NCBI GenBank assembly: GCA_016207415.1
Contig: JACQPT010000195.1
Span: 1 to 39,070, forward strand
Origin: Ignavibacteriales bacterium
GTDB taxonomy: Bacteria > Bacteroidota > Ignavibacteria > UBA10030
DNA length: 39,070 nucleotides
Direction of reading: 5' to 3'
Shown here: piece after piece, positions 6,768 to 13,454 of the stretch
Layout of the letters: each line of letters starts with the position of its first letter
How positions within the stretch are numbered: the first letter of the stretch is position 1
Program-made: the position numbers and the translations under genes
The notes under the pieces: model-generated
Told to the model about the DNA's origin: nothing
Database searches by the model: none
What the model saw: the letters and a program-made list of their open reading frames with translations, nothing else

Positions 6768-7565
6768 TCAGGCCTGGTGTTGGAGAAGGTTTTCGCCCGC
6801 AAGCAGGTTGTAAGTCGCCAGAATTTCCTTCGCCAGCCCCATGTAATGCCGCGCACCCGAGGAGATCGCATCATACAGGATGATGGGTTGGCCAAAACTG
6901 GGTGCTTCGCTGAGCCGGATATTCCGGGAAATGATGGTCTTGAAAACCTTCGCTCCGAAGTACCGCTTCACTTCATCAACGATCTGGTGAGACAACTTGA
7001 GCCGGGAATCGTACATCGTCAACAAGACGCCCTCGATGTCCAGGTTCGGGTTGAGCGTCTTTTTCACCATGTTGATCGTGTTGAACAGCTGTCCCAATCC
7101 TTCGAGAGCGAAGTATTCGCATTGGACGGGAATGAGCACAGAATCCGCTGCGGACAGGGCATTTAACGTAAGCAATCCGAGCGAGGGAGGACAGTCGATG
7201 ATGATAAAATCGTATTTCTCCCTGACCGGTTCGAGTGCCCTTGAGAGCAGTCGTTCGCGGTTTTCCAGCTCGACCAGCTCAATCTCGGCTCCCACCAGGT
7301 TTATATGCGATGGGACCAGGGAGAGGAACGGCATTTGCGTCTCGACGATGACCTCCTGCACATTTTTTTCGCCCACCAGAGTCTCGTAAATGGTGCTCTT
7401 CTCGTTTGCCGTTATTCCAACGCCGCTCGTTGCGTTGGCCTGGGGGTCGTTGTCAATAAGCAGCGTCCGCTTCTCCGCCGCTGCAACGCAAGCGGAGAGG
7501 TTGATTGCGGTCGTGGTTTTCCCCACGCCCCCTTTTTGATTCGCAATGACGATCGTTTTGCCCAT
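6768..7565 (-). CDS. parA: Chromosome-partitioning ATPase ParA (Soj family)
   Basis: This 265-residue ParA/MinD-type ATPase binds nucleoid DNA non-specifically when ATP-bound and is released by ParB, pulling origins apart. The deviant Walker A KGGVGKTT is at 11-18, with both signature lysines. The switch I DNDPQANAT near 38-46 and the Walker B IIDCPPSLGLLT also fit. The start chosen is the ATG at 7563-7565, because the family begins M-x-KTIVIANQKGG; an in-frame GTG 33 bases upstream would overlap the previous gene. The previous gene stops seven bases before this ATG, so parAB is probably co-transcribed with the membrane protein and fmt genes. Confidence 0.96.
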   Translation of the reverse strand: MGKTIVIANQKGGVGKTTTAINLSACVAAAEKRTLLIDNDPQANATSGVGITANEKSTIYETLVGEKNVQEVIVETQMPFLSLVPSHINLVGAEIELVELENRERLLSRALEPVREKYDFIIIDCPPSLGLLTLNALSAADSVLIPVQCEYFALEGLGQLFNTINMVKKTLNPNLDIEGVLLTMYDSRLKLSHQIVDEVKRYFGAKVFKTIISRNIRLSEAPSFGQPIILYDAISSGARHYMGLAKEILATYNLLAGENLLQHQA

Positions 7566-7572
7566 GTTTTCG

Positions 7573-8040
7573 TTACAGAACTTCCATACCGGCGGCACTC
7601 AGAAAGCCGACGATCCCGCAAAAAATCGTTCTTCGGATGAGTCTCACGTACGTTAAACGCCACCTTTCGTATGCGTCCGGTTCATTCTGAGTTTCTTCCA
7701 TTCTGCCCACGACCTTTGCCGTCTGCCATGAAAAAAACCCCGCCAAGAGAAACGCGACTTGCTTGGCGGCGAGAAGCTTTTGCCACAGCGTAGAATACTC
7801 AAACCAAAGAAATCGGGGACTCAACAACATGAGGAGAAGCCCCGTGATCAGCGCTGTCCACAGGCTTGACCAGACGAAGCCGTTAAACCGATGCAGCGCG
7901 CCTACTGCTGCTTTCGAACGGCTCTCACCTTCGTGGTGCGATACAGGGAGCATCACCACGTTAAGAAAAATGAGGCCTCCGAACCATACGACAACAGAAA
8001 CAACATGCATCAAGCGTGATGCCCAAAGAACAAAATCCAT
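7573..8040 (-). CDS. Four-helix membrane protein, CopD/HemJ-like
   Basis: This 155-residue integral membrane protein has hydrophobic segments at about 10-32, 52-76, 88-106 and 135-153. The first helix contains an early His (RLMHVVSVVVWFGGLIFLN), and a Lys-containing third helix follows (WQKLLAAKQVAFLLAG). This layout is shared by the CopD copper-resistance domain and the HemJ protoporphyrinogen-oxidase family. The spacing is not diagnostic for either, so function is left open. Its position between fmt and parA, eight bases or fewer from parA, is probably operon placement rather than functional linkage. Confidence 0.7.
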   Translation of the reverse strand: MDFVLWASRLMHVVSVVVWFGGLIFLNVVMLPVSHHEGESRSKAAVGALHRFNGFVWSSLWTALITGLLLMLLSPRFLWFEYSTLWQKLLAAKQVAFLLAGFFSWQTAKVVGRMEETQNEPDAYERWRLTYVRLIRRTIFCGIVGFLSAAGMEVL

Positions 8041-8097
8041 GCGGCCCTAAAAAATTCGTGAAAATATACCTCTTTTTTCAGCCCCAAGCAAACCGTC

Positions 8098-9033
8098 TTA
8101 TTCGAATCGGTCTCCGACGCGTACTGTGTATCCGCGCAGGAATTCTTCAACGCGAAGTCTTTTCTTCCCTTCTTGTTGCAGCTCAAGCACGGCAATCACT
8201 CCACTTCCGGTGTTGACATGAAGCGAAGCCTTGTCGACTGCAAGTACTTCACCTGGTAGCTCTTTGTGGGAATCGAATTCCGTTTTGGAGAGACCCGTAC
8301 GGAATATCCTTAACATTGTATAGCCGTGGACAGTCCATGCACATGGTGTGGGGGAGAGACCCCGAACGAAATTGTGAACATCATGCGCTTTTTTTCCCCA
8401 TTCAATCCTGCAGTTGTCCTTGAAAATCTTTGGAGCCGGCGTGGCATGCGAGTCATCCTGAGGTCGCACCTGTACTTTTTCCAGTTCAATCAGCCGTACG
8501 GTTTGCAGAACTATCTCAGCCCCAATTTCGGCAAGTCTGTCGTGGAGCTCGCCAGCGGTTTCGTCCGGCCCAATACGGACCCGGGCCTGAAGAATCACAG
8601 ACCCCGTATCGACTTTTTCCTGCAGAAAGAATGTCGTGACGCCTGTTTCAGCTTCGCCGTTGATAATTGCCCAGTTGACCGGGGCCGCTCCGCGATATTT
8701 CGGCAGCAACGACGCGTGCAAGTTAAACGAGCCTTTTCTGGGAATGGCAAAGACCTCCTTTGGGAGAATACGAAAAGCAACAACGACAATAAGGTCGGGC
8801 TGGAGGGAGGAAATCTTCGAAACAAAACTCGGGTCTTTAACGTTTTCGGGCTGAAGAACGGCTAGTTTATGCTTCAGGGCGAATTCTTTGACTGGAGTGG
8901 CAGAAACAGTCAGCCCACGGCCGCGAGGTTTATCAGGAGCCGTAACTACGGAGGCGATCTCATATTCATGCTCATGGAGGATTCTCAGGCTTGGGACCGC
9001 GAAGTCCGGCGTCCCCATGAAGACGATGCGCAT
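8098..9033 (-). CDS. fmt: Methionyl-tRNA formyltransferase
   Basis: Fmt (311 residues, family-typical length) transfers a formyl group from 10-formyltetrahydrofolate to initiator Met-tRNA, which allows bacterial translation initiation. The Rossmann-like catalytic domain shows the start MRIVFMGTPDFAVPSL, the SFNLHASLLPKYRG motif with Asn104 and His106, and Asp142 in QEKVDTG. These correspond to the essential N106/H108/D144 of E. coli. The C-terminal OB-like tRNA-binding domain spans about 205-311. It starts nine bases after the def stop, the classical def-fmt pair for adding and later removing the formyl group. Confidence 0.97.
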   Translation of the reverse strand: MRIVFMGTPDFAVPSLRILHEHEYEIASVVTAPDKPRGRGLTVSATPVKEFALKHKLAVLQPENVKDPSFVSKISSLQPDLIVVVAFRILPKEVFAIPRKGSFNLHASLLPKYRGAAPVNWAIINGEAETGVTTFFLQEKVDTGSVILQARVRIGPDETAGELHDRLAEIGAEIVLQTVRLIELEKVQVRPQDDSHATPAPKIFKDNCRIEWGKKAHDVHNFVRGLSPTPCAWTVHGYTMLRIFRTGLSKTEFDSHKELPGEVLAVDKASLHVNTGSGVIAVLELQQEGKKRLRVEEFLRGYTVRVGDRFE

Positions 9034-9042
9034 TGCGAAGGT

Positions 9043-9684
9043 TTATGCCTCCACTTTTCCTGAGCGACGGCGTCCGCCCGTCCCGTGGCGGGCCATGGTT
9101 GATCCGCTCACGACCGGATAACTTGTTTCGACTTCCCCTTTTTTGATTCGTCGTAATTGGTCTTTCATCAAAGCACGCCCGGCTGGCGATATTCTGTCGA
9201 TGAACAGCACCCCGTCCAAGTGGTCGATTTCATGCTGCATAACGCGCGCAAGAAGGCCGTCAGCCTGAAGCCTGGTTTCCCTGAAATTGGCGTCCAAAAA
9301 CATTATGCCGATTTTCTCCGCACGCTCGATTTCTCCGCGGACCTCAGGAATGCTCAGACATCCTTCATCCATTCGGGAGGTTCCTTCCTCCGAAACAACC
9401 TGAGGGTTAATCATGACCAACTTTCGGGGCAAACCTGGAGATGCAATCAGGGTTTCCTCTCCCGTTTCTTCATCCTTCTTGTCTTCGACTTCAGAAATGT
9501 CGATGACGATGACGCGTTGAAGTCTTCCGACCTGTGTCGCAGCCAGCCCAATCCCGTTGGCTTTGTGCATCGTCTCAAACATGTCATACATAAGCTTGAC
9601 GATGCTGTTGTCCAACTCATCGACGGGCTTCGCTTTCGTTCGCAACATGTCGCCGCCGTAGAGATAAATCGGAAGAACGGACAT
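9043..9684 (-). CDS. def: Peptide deformylase
   Basis: This 213-residue metalloenzyme removes the N-formyl group from nascent proteins. All three active-site motifs are intact: GIGLAATQVG (44-53), EGCLSIP (107-113, metal-ligand Cys) and QHEIDHLDG (150-158, two His ligands and the catalytic Glu). An acidic insertion at about 67-85 (EVEDKKDEETGEE) and a basic, Gly/Arg-rich tail beyond about 185 make it longer than the 170-residue E. coli enzyme; the tail may lie near the ribosome. The start is an ATG with no visible ribosome-binding site, behind an AT-rich heptad tract. It is followed at once by fmt. Confidence 0.97.
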   Translation of the reverse strand: MSVLPIYLYGGDMLRTKAKPVDELDNSIVKLMYDMFETMHKANGIGLAATQVGRLQRVIVIDISEVEDKKDEETGEETLIASPGLPRKLVMINPQVVSEEGTSRMDEGCLSIPEVRGEIERAEKIGIMFLDANFRETRLQADGLLARVMQHEIDHLDGVLFIDRISPAGRALMKDQLRRIKKGEVETSYPVVSGSTMARHGTGGRRRSGKVEA

Positions 9685-9688
9685 TTAG

Positions 9689-9730
9689 GATTTCGAATTG
9701 TAGATTGTCGATTGGAGATTTTTCATTTTG
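9689..9730. repeat. Degenerate heptameric tandem repeat upstream of def
   Basis: Six 7-base units read GATTTCG, AATTGTA, GATTGTC, GATTGGA, GATTTTT, CATTTTG, with loose consensus GATTNNN. The tract fills much of the 90-base gap between the NlpC/P60 gene and def and shares a 12-mer with the heptad tract near parB. The pattern is like the short tandem heptamers known in some bacterial intergenic regions. No function can be assigned. Confidence 0.45.
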
Positions 9731-9774
9731 AAATTCTTCTTTCTAATGTAACAAGGAGAGCCGTCGAAATCAAT

Positions 9775-10419
9775 CTAATCAATGATTCTCCGTGCGCCCT
9801 CGTACCGTTTTTCATAGTACGAACTCTGGAGGGATGAGATTGTCACTCCAAGAGAAACGCTTGCATGGGCAAAGAGATCGTCGCCAAGATAAATGCCGAC
9901 GTGAGATGCCTGCTCCCCCGTCGTATTGAAAAAAATGAGGTCGCCAAATTTCAAATCCTGGAATGGTACCGGCGTTCCGATTGCATACTGTGCTTCTGCA
10001 GACCGCGGGAGTTTCTTGCCGACAGATTTCTCATACACTGCCATCGTGTATGCCGAACAATCAATCCCCTTCATGGAGGCGCCGCCGTGCAGATACGGTA
10101 CGCCCATGTATTTCGAGATTTCCCGCATCATTTTGCTCCGGTCGAGCGGTGCAATGGCCTCATTTTTTTCCTTCCGAAAATCGCGCTCACCCGAAACGAC
10201 CTTTTCGACAGTTTTTTTGTCGGGGATTTTGTCGTTTTCTTTTCTTTCTTCCTCGACTTCTTTCGATGAGAACCTTGGCCCGGGGCTTCTCGTCGCAACC
10301 GATTCGTTTTTAGCACCGTTGCCAAATCGCGGCGACGACGGCGCACAGCCGGCTACCAGGAACGCCATCGAACAGACGAGACGGAAACAACAAAGCCCCG
10401 AAAGATGTCGGGGCTTCAT
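9775..10419 (-). CDS. NlpC/P60 family lipoprotein (cell-wall endopeptidase)
   Basis: The 214-residue product has a lipoprotein-type signal ending in LVAGC (Cys25). A charged linker (about 45-95, rich in Lys/Glu) follows, and then a C-terminal NlpC/P60 domain (about 105-214). The catalytic triad residues are Cys121 (GIDCSAYT), His173 (SHVGIYLG) and His185 (FAHAS). Such enzymes cut D-Glu-meso-DAP bonds in peptidoglycan stem peptides, here probably from the inner face of the outer membrane. I chose the ATG at 10417-10419; a GTG 33 bases upstream is also in frame. A strong hairpin starts at the second codon (10393-10416), which may restrict translation or end rpoD transcripts. Confidence 0.9.
   Translation of the reverse strand: MKPRHLSGLCCFRLVCSMAFLVAGCAPSSPRFGNGAKNESVATRSPGPRFSSKEVEEERKENDKIPDKKTVEKVVSGERDFRKEKNEAIAPLDRSKMMREISKYMGVPYLHGGASMKGIDCSAYTMAVYEKSVGKKLPRSAEAQYAIGTPVPFQDLKFGDLIFFNTTGEQASHVGIYLGDDLFAHASVSLGVTISSLQSSYYEKRYEGARRIID
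10393..10416 (-). terminator. Hairpin with terminator features at the start of the NlpC gene
   Basis: AAGCCCCGA and TCGGGGCTT form a perfect 9-base inverted repeat with a 6-base loop. On the minus strand a modest T-rich stretch follows; on the plus strand CATCTTTTTC follows. It lies about 50 bases after the rpoD stop and inside the first codons of the NlpC/P60 gene, so it may partly terminate rpoD transcription or control the downstream start. Confidence 0.5.
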
Positions 10420-10467
10420 CTTTTTCTGCAGTCGATGAAATTCTTCAATCACCGGTGCGTCAGTTCC

Positions 10468-11325
10468 TTATCCGAGGTAGGCTCTGAGGGCTTTGCTCCT
10501 CGACGCATGCCGCAGCCGACGAATCGCCTTTTCCTTGATCTGCCGCACGCGTTCCCGCGTCAAGTTGAACTTCTCGCCGATTTCTTCCAGCGTAAGCGAG
10601 TGTTCTTGATCGAGCCCAAAATAGAGTCGGATGACCTGAGCCTCCCGTTCGCTCAAAGTGTTGAGCGCGCGCTTCACCTCTTCTTTCAACGACTCGCCCA
10701 TCAAGCCGGAATCGGGCGAAGGCTGACGATGGTCTTGAATCACGTCGAGCAGCCGGTTGTCCTCTCCCTGCGCAAAAGGTGCATCCATGGAAAGATGGCG
10801 GCCGGAAATTTTGAGCGTGTCAGAAACCTCGAAGAGCGACATGTCGAGCTCTTCGGCCAGCTCGCTCGCGCTCGGCTCGCGCTCGAATTCCTGTTCGAGC
10901 GTGCTGAACGCTTTGCCGATTTTGTTTAAGGCCCCTACACGGTTCAGCGGTAACCGAACGATCCTCGACTGTTCAGCAAGTGCTTGGAGAATCGACTGAC
11001 GAATCCACCATACAGCGTAGGAAATAAACTTGAACCCGCGTGTCTCGTCAAATCGTTTTGCAGCCTTAATCAGTCCGAGGTTGCCCTCGTTAATCAAGTC
11101 GCCGAGCGACAACCCCTGGTTCTGATACTGCTTGGCCACGCTGACGACAAACCGGAGGTTCGCTTTCGTGAGCTTTTCCAGGGACTTCTGGTCTCCTTTT
11201 TTGATTCGCCTCGCAAGCTCGATTTCTTCCTGCGGAGTCAGGAGCTCGACTTTCCCGATTTCCTGCAGGTACTTGTCTAACGACTGGCTCTCGCGGTTCG
11301 TATATTGTTTGCTGATTTTTACCAT
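10468..11325 (-). CDS. rpoD: Primary RNA polymerase sigma factor (RpoD/SigA type)
   Basis: This 285-residue sigma-70 protein lacks region 1.1 and the large non-conserved insertion, as is usual for Bacteroidota and Chlorobi primary sigma factors. Region 1.2 is at about 11-40 ([14 protein letters not shown]). Region 2 is at about 50-115, with [20 protein letters not shown] and the -10 recognition and melting helix [15 protein letters not shown]. Region 3 is at about 120-195. Region 4 is at about 220-280, ending in the -35 recognition helix-turn-helix [17 protein letters not shown]. It directs core polymerase to housekeeping promoters. It starts at an ATG 71 bases after the second EutN-type gene; a possible promoter is present in that gap. 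Confidence 0.96.
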   Translation of the reverse strand: MVKISKQYTNRESQSLDKYLQEIGKVELLTPQEEIELARRIKKGDQKSLEKLTKANLRFVVSVAKQYQNQGLSLGDLINEGNLGLIKAAKRFDETRGFKFISYAVWWIRQSILQALAEQSRIVRLPLNRVGALNKIGKAFSTLEQEFEREPSASELAEELDMSLFEVSDTLKISGRHLSMDAPFAQGEDNRLLDVIQDHRQPSPDSGLMGESLKEEVKRALNTLSEREAQVIRLYFGLDQEHSLTLEEIGEKFNLTRERVRQIKEKAIRRLRHASRSKALRAYLG

Positions 11326-11360
11326 ACTCTACTCTGTTCTTCTGCCTTCGATTTTATATT

Positions 11361-11390
11361 CCCATATTCAAAACAATTCTGAGGCGTCAA
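11361..11390 (-). promoter_or_regulatory. Possible promoter for rpoD
   Basis: On the minus strand TTGACG (11385-11390) is followed 18 bases later by TATGGG (11361-11366). TATAAA at 11353-11358 is a better -10 but is too far from that -35. The gap is AT-rich and is the only sizeable space upstream of rpoD. Weak pattern match. Confidence 0.25.
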
Positions 11391-11396
11391 AAAGTC

Positions 11397-11666
11397 CTAT
11401 GACTTCAAGTCGATTCTATCCACAATGCCGACAATGCTGGCATCGACAGGGGCCATCTCGACGGGAAGCGGAATAACCGCTTCCCTGGCCGTGATATAGT
11501 ACACGGTCTCACCCGGGCCTGCGCCCACGGTATCCACTGCTATGATGGGCGTTCCTGCTTTCTCGCGCTTGGCGGTGATGGGCTGAATGAGCTGCAGCTT
11601 GAAACCTTTGAGATTCTCGTCCTTGCGAGTCGCCCAGATTGTCCCTATTACGTCTGCGAAAAACAT
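11397..11666 (-). CDS. EutN/CcmL-type microcompartment vertex protein (divergent copy)
   Basis: This 89-residue protein belongs to the bacterial microcompartment pentamer family (BMC-P), whose members cap the vertices of protein shells. The family pattern is clear: an N-terminal strand FADVIGTIWATRKDENLKG, then IIAVDTVGAGPGETVYYIT and a C-terminal VDASIVGIVDRIDL. The GSSAR block normally placed after the GAG loop is replaced by AREAVIPLP, so this copy has diverged from its neighbour. It starts five bases after the stop of the first EutN-type gene. No hexameric shell protein (BMC-H) is present in the window, so whether it forms a shell cannot be told from this sequence. Confidence 0.9.
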   Translation of the reverse strand: MFFADVIGTIWATRKDENLKGFKLQLIQPITAKREKAGTPIIAVDTVGAGPGETVYYITAREAVIPLPVEMAPVDASIVGIVDRIDLKS

Positions 11667-11671
11667 GTCTT

Positions 11672-11941
11672 TTAGTCCGCTACGTCCAGTTTGTCGACAA
11701 CAGCTACAATGACAGCATCGACGGGCTTGTTTTTGGTTTGAGCGGTCTGTCGCGCCGAGCTCCCCGATGTCACAAGGACAATGTCCCCCACTCCCGCCTG
11801 CACCGTGTCAACGGCAACCACAAACGAGTCTTTCAGTTTGTACTCCAGGTCGACGTGTTTGACGAGCTGAAATTTCATCCCCACGAGCTCCTCATCTTTT
11901 CTCGTTGCCCAGACGGTTCCGACGACTTTTCCGAGGATCAT
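11672..11941 (-). CDS. EutN/CcmL-type microcompartment vertex protein (canonical copy)
   Basis: This 89-residue BMC-P protein carries the full family signature: MILGKVVGTVWATRKDE, FVVAVDTVQAGVGDIVLVTSGSSARQT (cited in parts) and a final VDAVIVAVVDKLDV. In known microcompartments, pentamers of this fold close icosahedral shells built from BMC-H hexamers. An AAGG-containing ribosome-binding site lies just before the ATG at 11939-11941. It lies 36 bases after deoB and five bases before a second, divergent copy. The context ties it to deoxyribose/ribose phosphate metabolism (inference), a link that fits sugar-phosphate microcompartments. Confidence 0.92.
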   Translation of the reverse strand: MILGKVVGTVWATRKDEELVGMKFQLVKHVDLEYKLKDSFVVAVDTVQAGVGDIVLVTSGSSARQTAQTKNKPVDAVIVAVVDKLDVAD

Positions 11942-11977
11942 GTCTGCACCTTGTTCTTAGACGAGACAGTGACCAAC

Positions 11978-13162
11978 TTAGTTGCTTACTAGTGAACTCA
12001 GGAAGCTCACGCCGGCGAGGCTGTTCTCAATGCCGAAGAATTGAGCGACTGTTTTTCCTGCGTCTGCGAAGGACGAACGGGTTCCGAGGTTCACGTTTCT
12101 CTTGCCGGATTTCGCAAAACAGAGAATGGGCACATATTCCCGCGAATGGTCTGTGCTCTGGTCTGTTGGGTCGTTCCCGTGGTCTCCGGTGATCATCAGA
12201 AGATCACCGTCGTTCACGCCATCGGAGATTCCGGGAAGAGCTGAATCAAACTCTTCAAGAGCCTTGGCGAATCCCTTCGGGTCCTGGCGGTGGCCGAATA
12301 ACATATCGAAATCCACCAGATTCGCCATCAAAAATCCTGACTTCATCTTTTTTCCAACCTCGACGATTTCGCGAATCCCTTCGGCGTTCGACTTCGTGTG
12401 AATTTTCTGTTTGAGTCCCCTGCCAGAGAAGAGATCATCGATTTTCCCGATGGAGACCGTCTCGACGGCATGCTCTGTCAGGACATCAAGCAGCGTCTGC
12501 CCTGGCGGGTCGACGGCATAGTCCTTGCGATGCGGCGTCCTCCGGTAACTGCCGCTTTCTCCGACGAACGGCCTTGCGATCACGCGTCCAACTTCATGCT
12601 CGCCAACCACAACCTGATCACGCGTTTTCTTACAGATCTCGTACAGCTTCGGCAGCGGGATAATTTCTTCGTGAGCGGCGATTTGAAACACCGAATCTCC
12701 CGAGGTGTACACAATCGGAAAACCTGTCTTCACGTGCTCGTCGCCAAGCTCTTGGATGATTTCCGTTCCGGAGGCCGGTTTGTTTCCCAGATAGCCACCA
12801 CACTGAGTCACTTCGAGGAACCTTTGAAGCACATCTTCCGGGAAGCCCCTCGGGTAGACCGGAAAGCGTCGCTCGGCAACCACTCCTGCAATTTCCCAAT
12901 GTCCGATGGTGCTGTCCTTGGCGTTCGAGCGCTCTGCCATTTTCCCGTAGCACCCGTCGGCGACAGAGGCAGGTGCGACACCTTCAATGCGTGCGATATT
13001 GCCGAGGCCAAGCCGCGCCAGATGCGGCAGTTTCAACCCGCCAACCGCCCGCGCGGTATTGGCAAGAGTATTCGTCCCCTTGTCCCCGAAGGAGACAGCA
13101 TCAGGAAGTTCTCCGATGCCGACGCCGTCGAGAACGACAAGTATGATTTTGTTGTGCTTCAA
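11978..13162 (-). CDS. deoB: Phosphopentomutase
   Basis: DeoB (394 residues, normal length) interconverts ribose-1-phosphate or 2-deoxyribose-1-phosphate and the 5-phosphates in nucleoside salvage. It belongs to the alkaline-phosphatase superfamily with two Mn ions. Visible are the metal-ligand start VLDGVGIGELPDA with Asp12, the phosphorylated Thr85 in DSTIGHWE, YTSGDSVFQIAAHEE (metal ligands), NLVDFDMLFGHR and GDHGNDPT with TDHSREYVP. All catalytic residues appear intact. The start is a TTG at 13160-13162; an in-frame TAA just upstream excludes a longer form. It heads a group with two EutN-type genes. Its product deoxyribose-5-phosphate is the substrate of DeoC, which makes acetaldehyde. 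Confidence 0.96.
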   Translation of the reverse strand: MKHNKIILVVLDGVGIGELPDAVSFGDKGTNTLANTARAVGGLKLPHLARLGLGNIARIEGVAPASVADGCYGKMAERSNAKDSTIGHWEIAGVVAERRFPVYPRGFPEDVLQRFLEVTQCGGYLGNKPASGTEIIQELGDEHVKTGFPIVYTSGDSVFQIAAHEEIIPLPKLYEICKKTRDQVVVGEHEVGRVIARPFVGESGSYRRTPHRKDYAVDPPGQTLLDVLTEHAVETVSIGKIDDLFSGRGLKQKIHTKSNAEGIREIVEVGKKMKSGFLMANLVDFDMLFGHRQDPKGFAKALEEFDSALPGISDGVNDGDLLMITGDHGNDPTDQSTDHSREYVPILCFAKSGKRNVNLGTRSSFADAGKTVAQFFGIENSLAGVSFLSSLVSN

Positions 13163-13230
13163 CCAGAGTTACTGGGAGGGACCACCCGACAGATTGCCGC
13201 GACGAACAACGCAGCGGCAGAAACGGGTCG

Positions 13231-13425
13231 CTAACCGTAAATCTCCTTCTCGTTACATTTGCACACTTGCACACGCTGCCGATTGAACCGATACGACCCG
13301 TGGGCCGACGGCACCGACTGCACGTACAGTGTTGGAACCTTCACCGTCCCGCACTTGGGGCATTTCACTCCCCGCTCCATTGTTGCCTTCTTCGCTTTTT
13401 CTGCAAAGTCAGTCTGCTTCGCCAT
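13231..13425 (-). CDS. Small zinc-ribbon protein
   Basis: This 64-residue basic protein has a CPKC pair (Cys22, Cys25) and a second pair CKC (Cys55, Cys57) flanking a stretch with strand-like pattern, giving a probable zinc ribbon. GGAAGGA upstream of the ATG supports translation. The middle segment (KVPTLYVQSVPSAHGSYRFN) is ribosomal-protein-like in charge, but I recognise no named family. It lies between the GAF/GGDEF protein and deoB on the same strand, with short gaps on both sides. Confidence 0.75.
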   Translation of the reverse strand: MAKQTDFAEKAKKATMERGVKCPKCGTVKVPTLYVQSVPSAHGSYRFNRQRVQVCKCNEKEIYG

Positions 13426-13454
13426 GATTCATTCCATTCCTTCCAAAAGCCTGA

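Noticed and set aside
12398-13234. Long open frame (278 codons) on the plus strand opposite deoB
   Set aside because: It mirrors the codon structure of deoB, has no ribosome-binding site and its product resembles no protein family.
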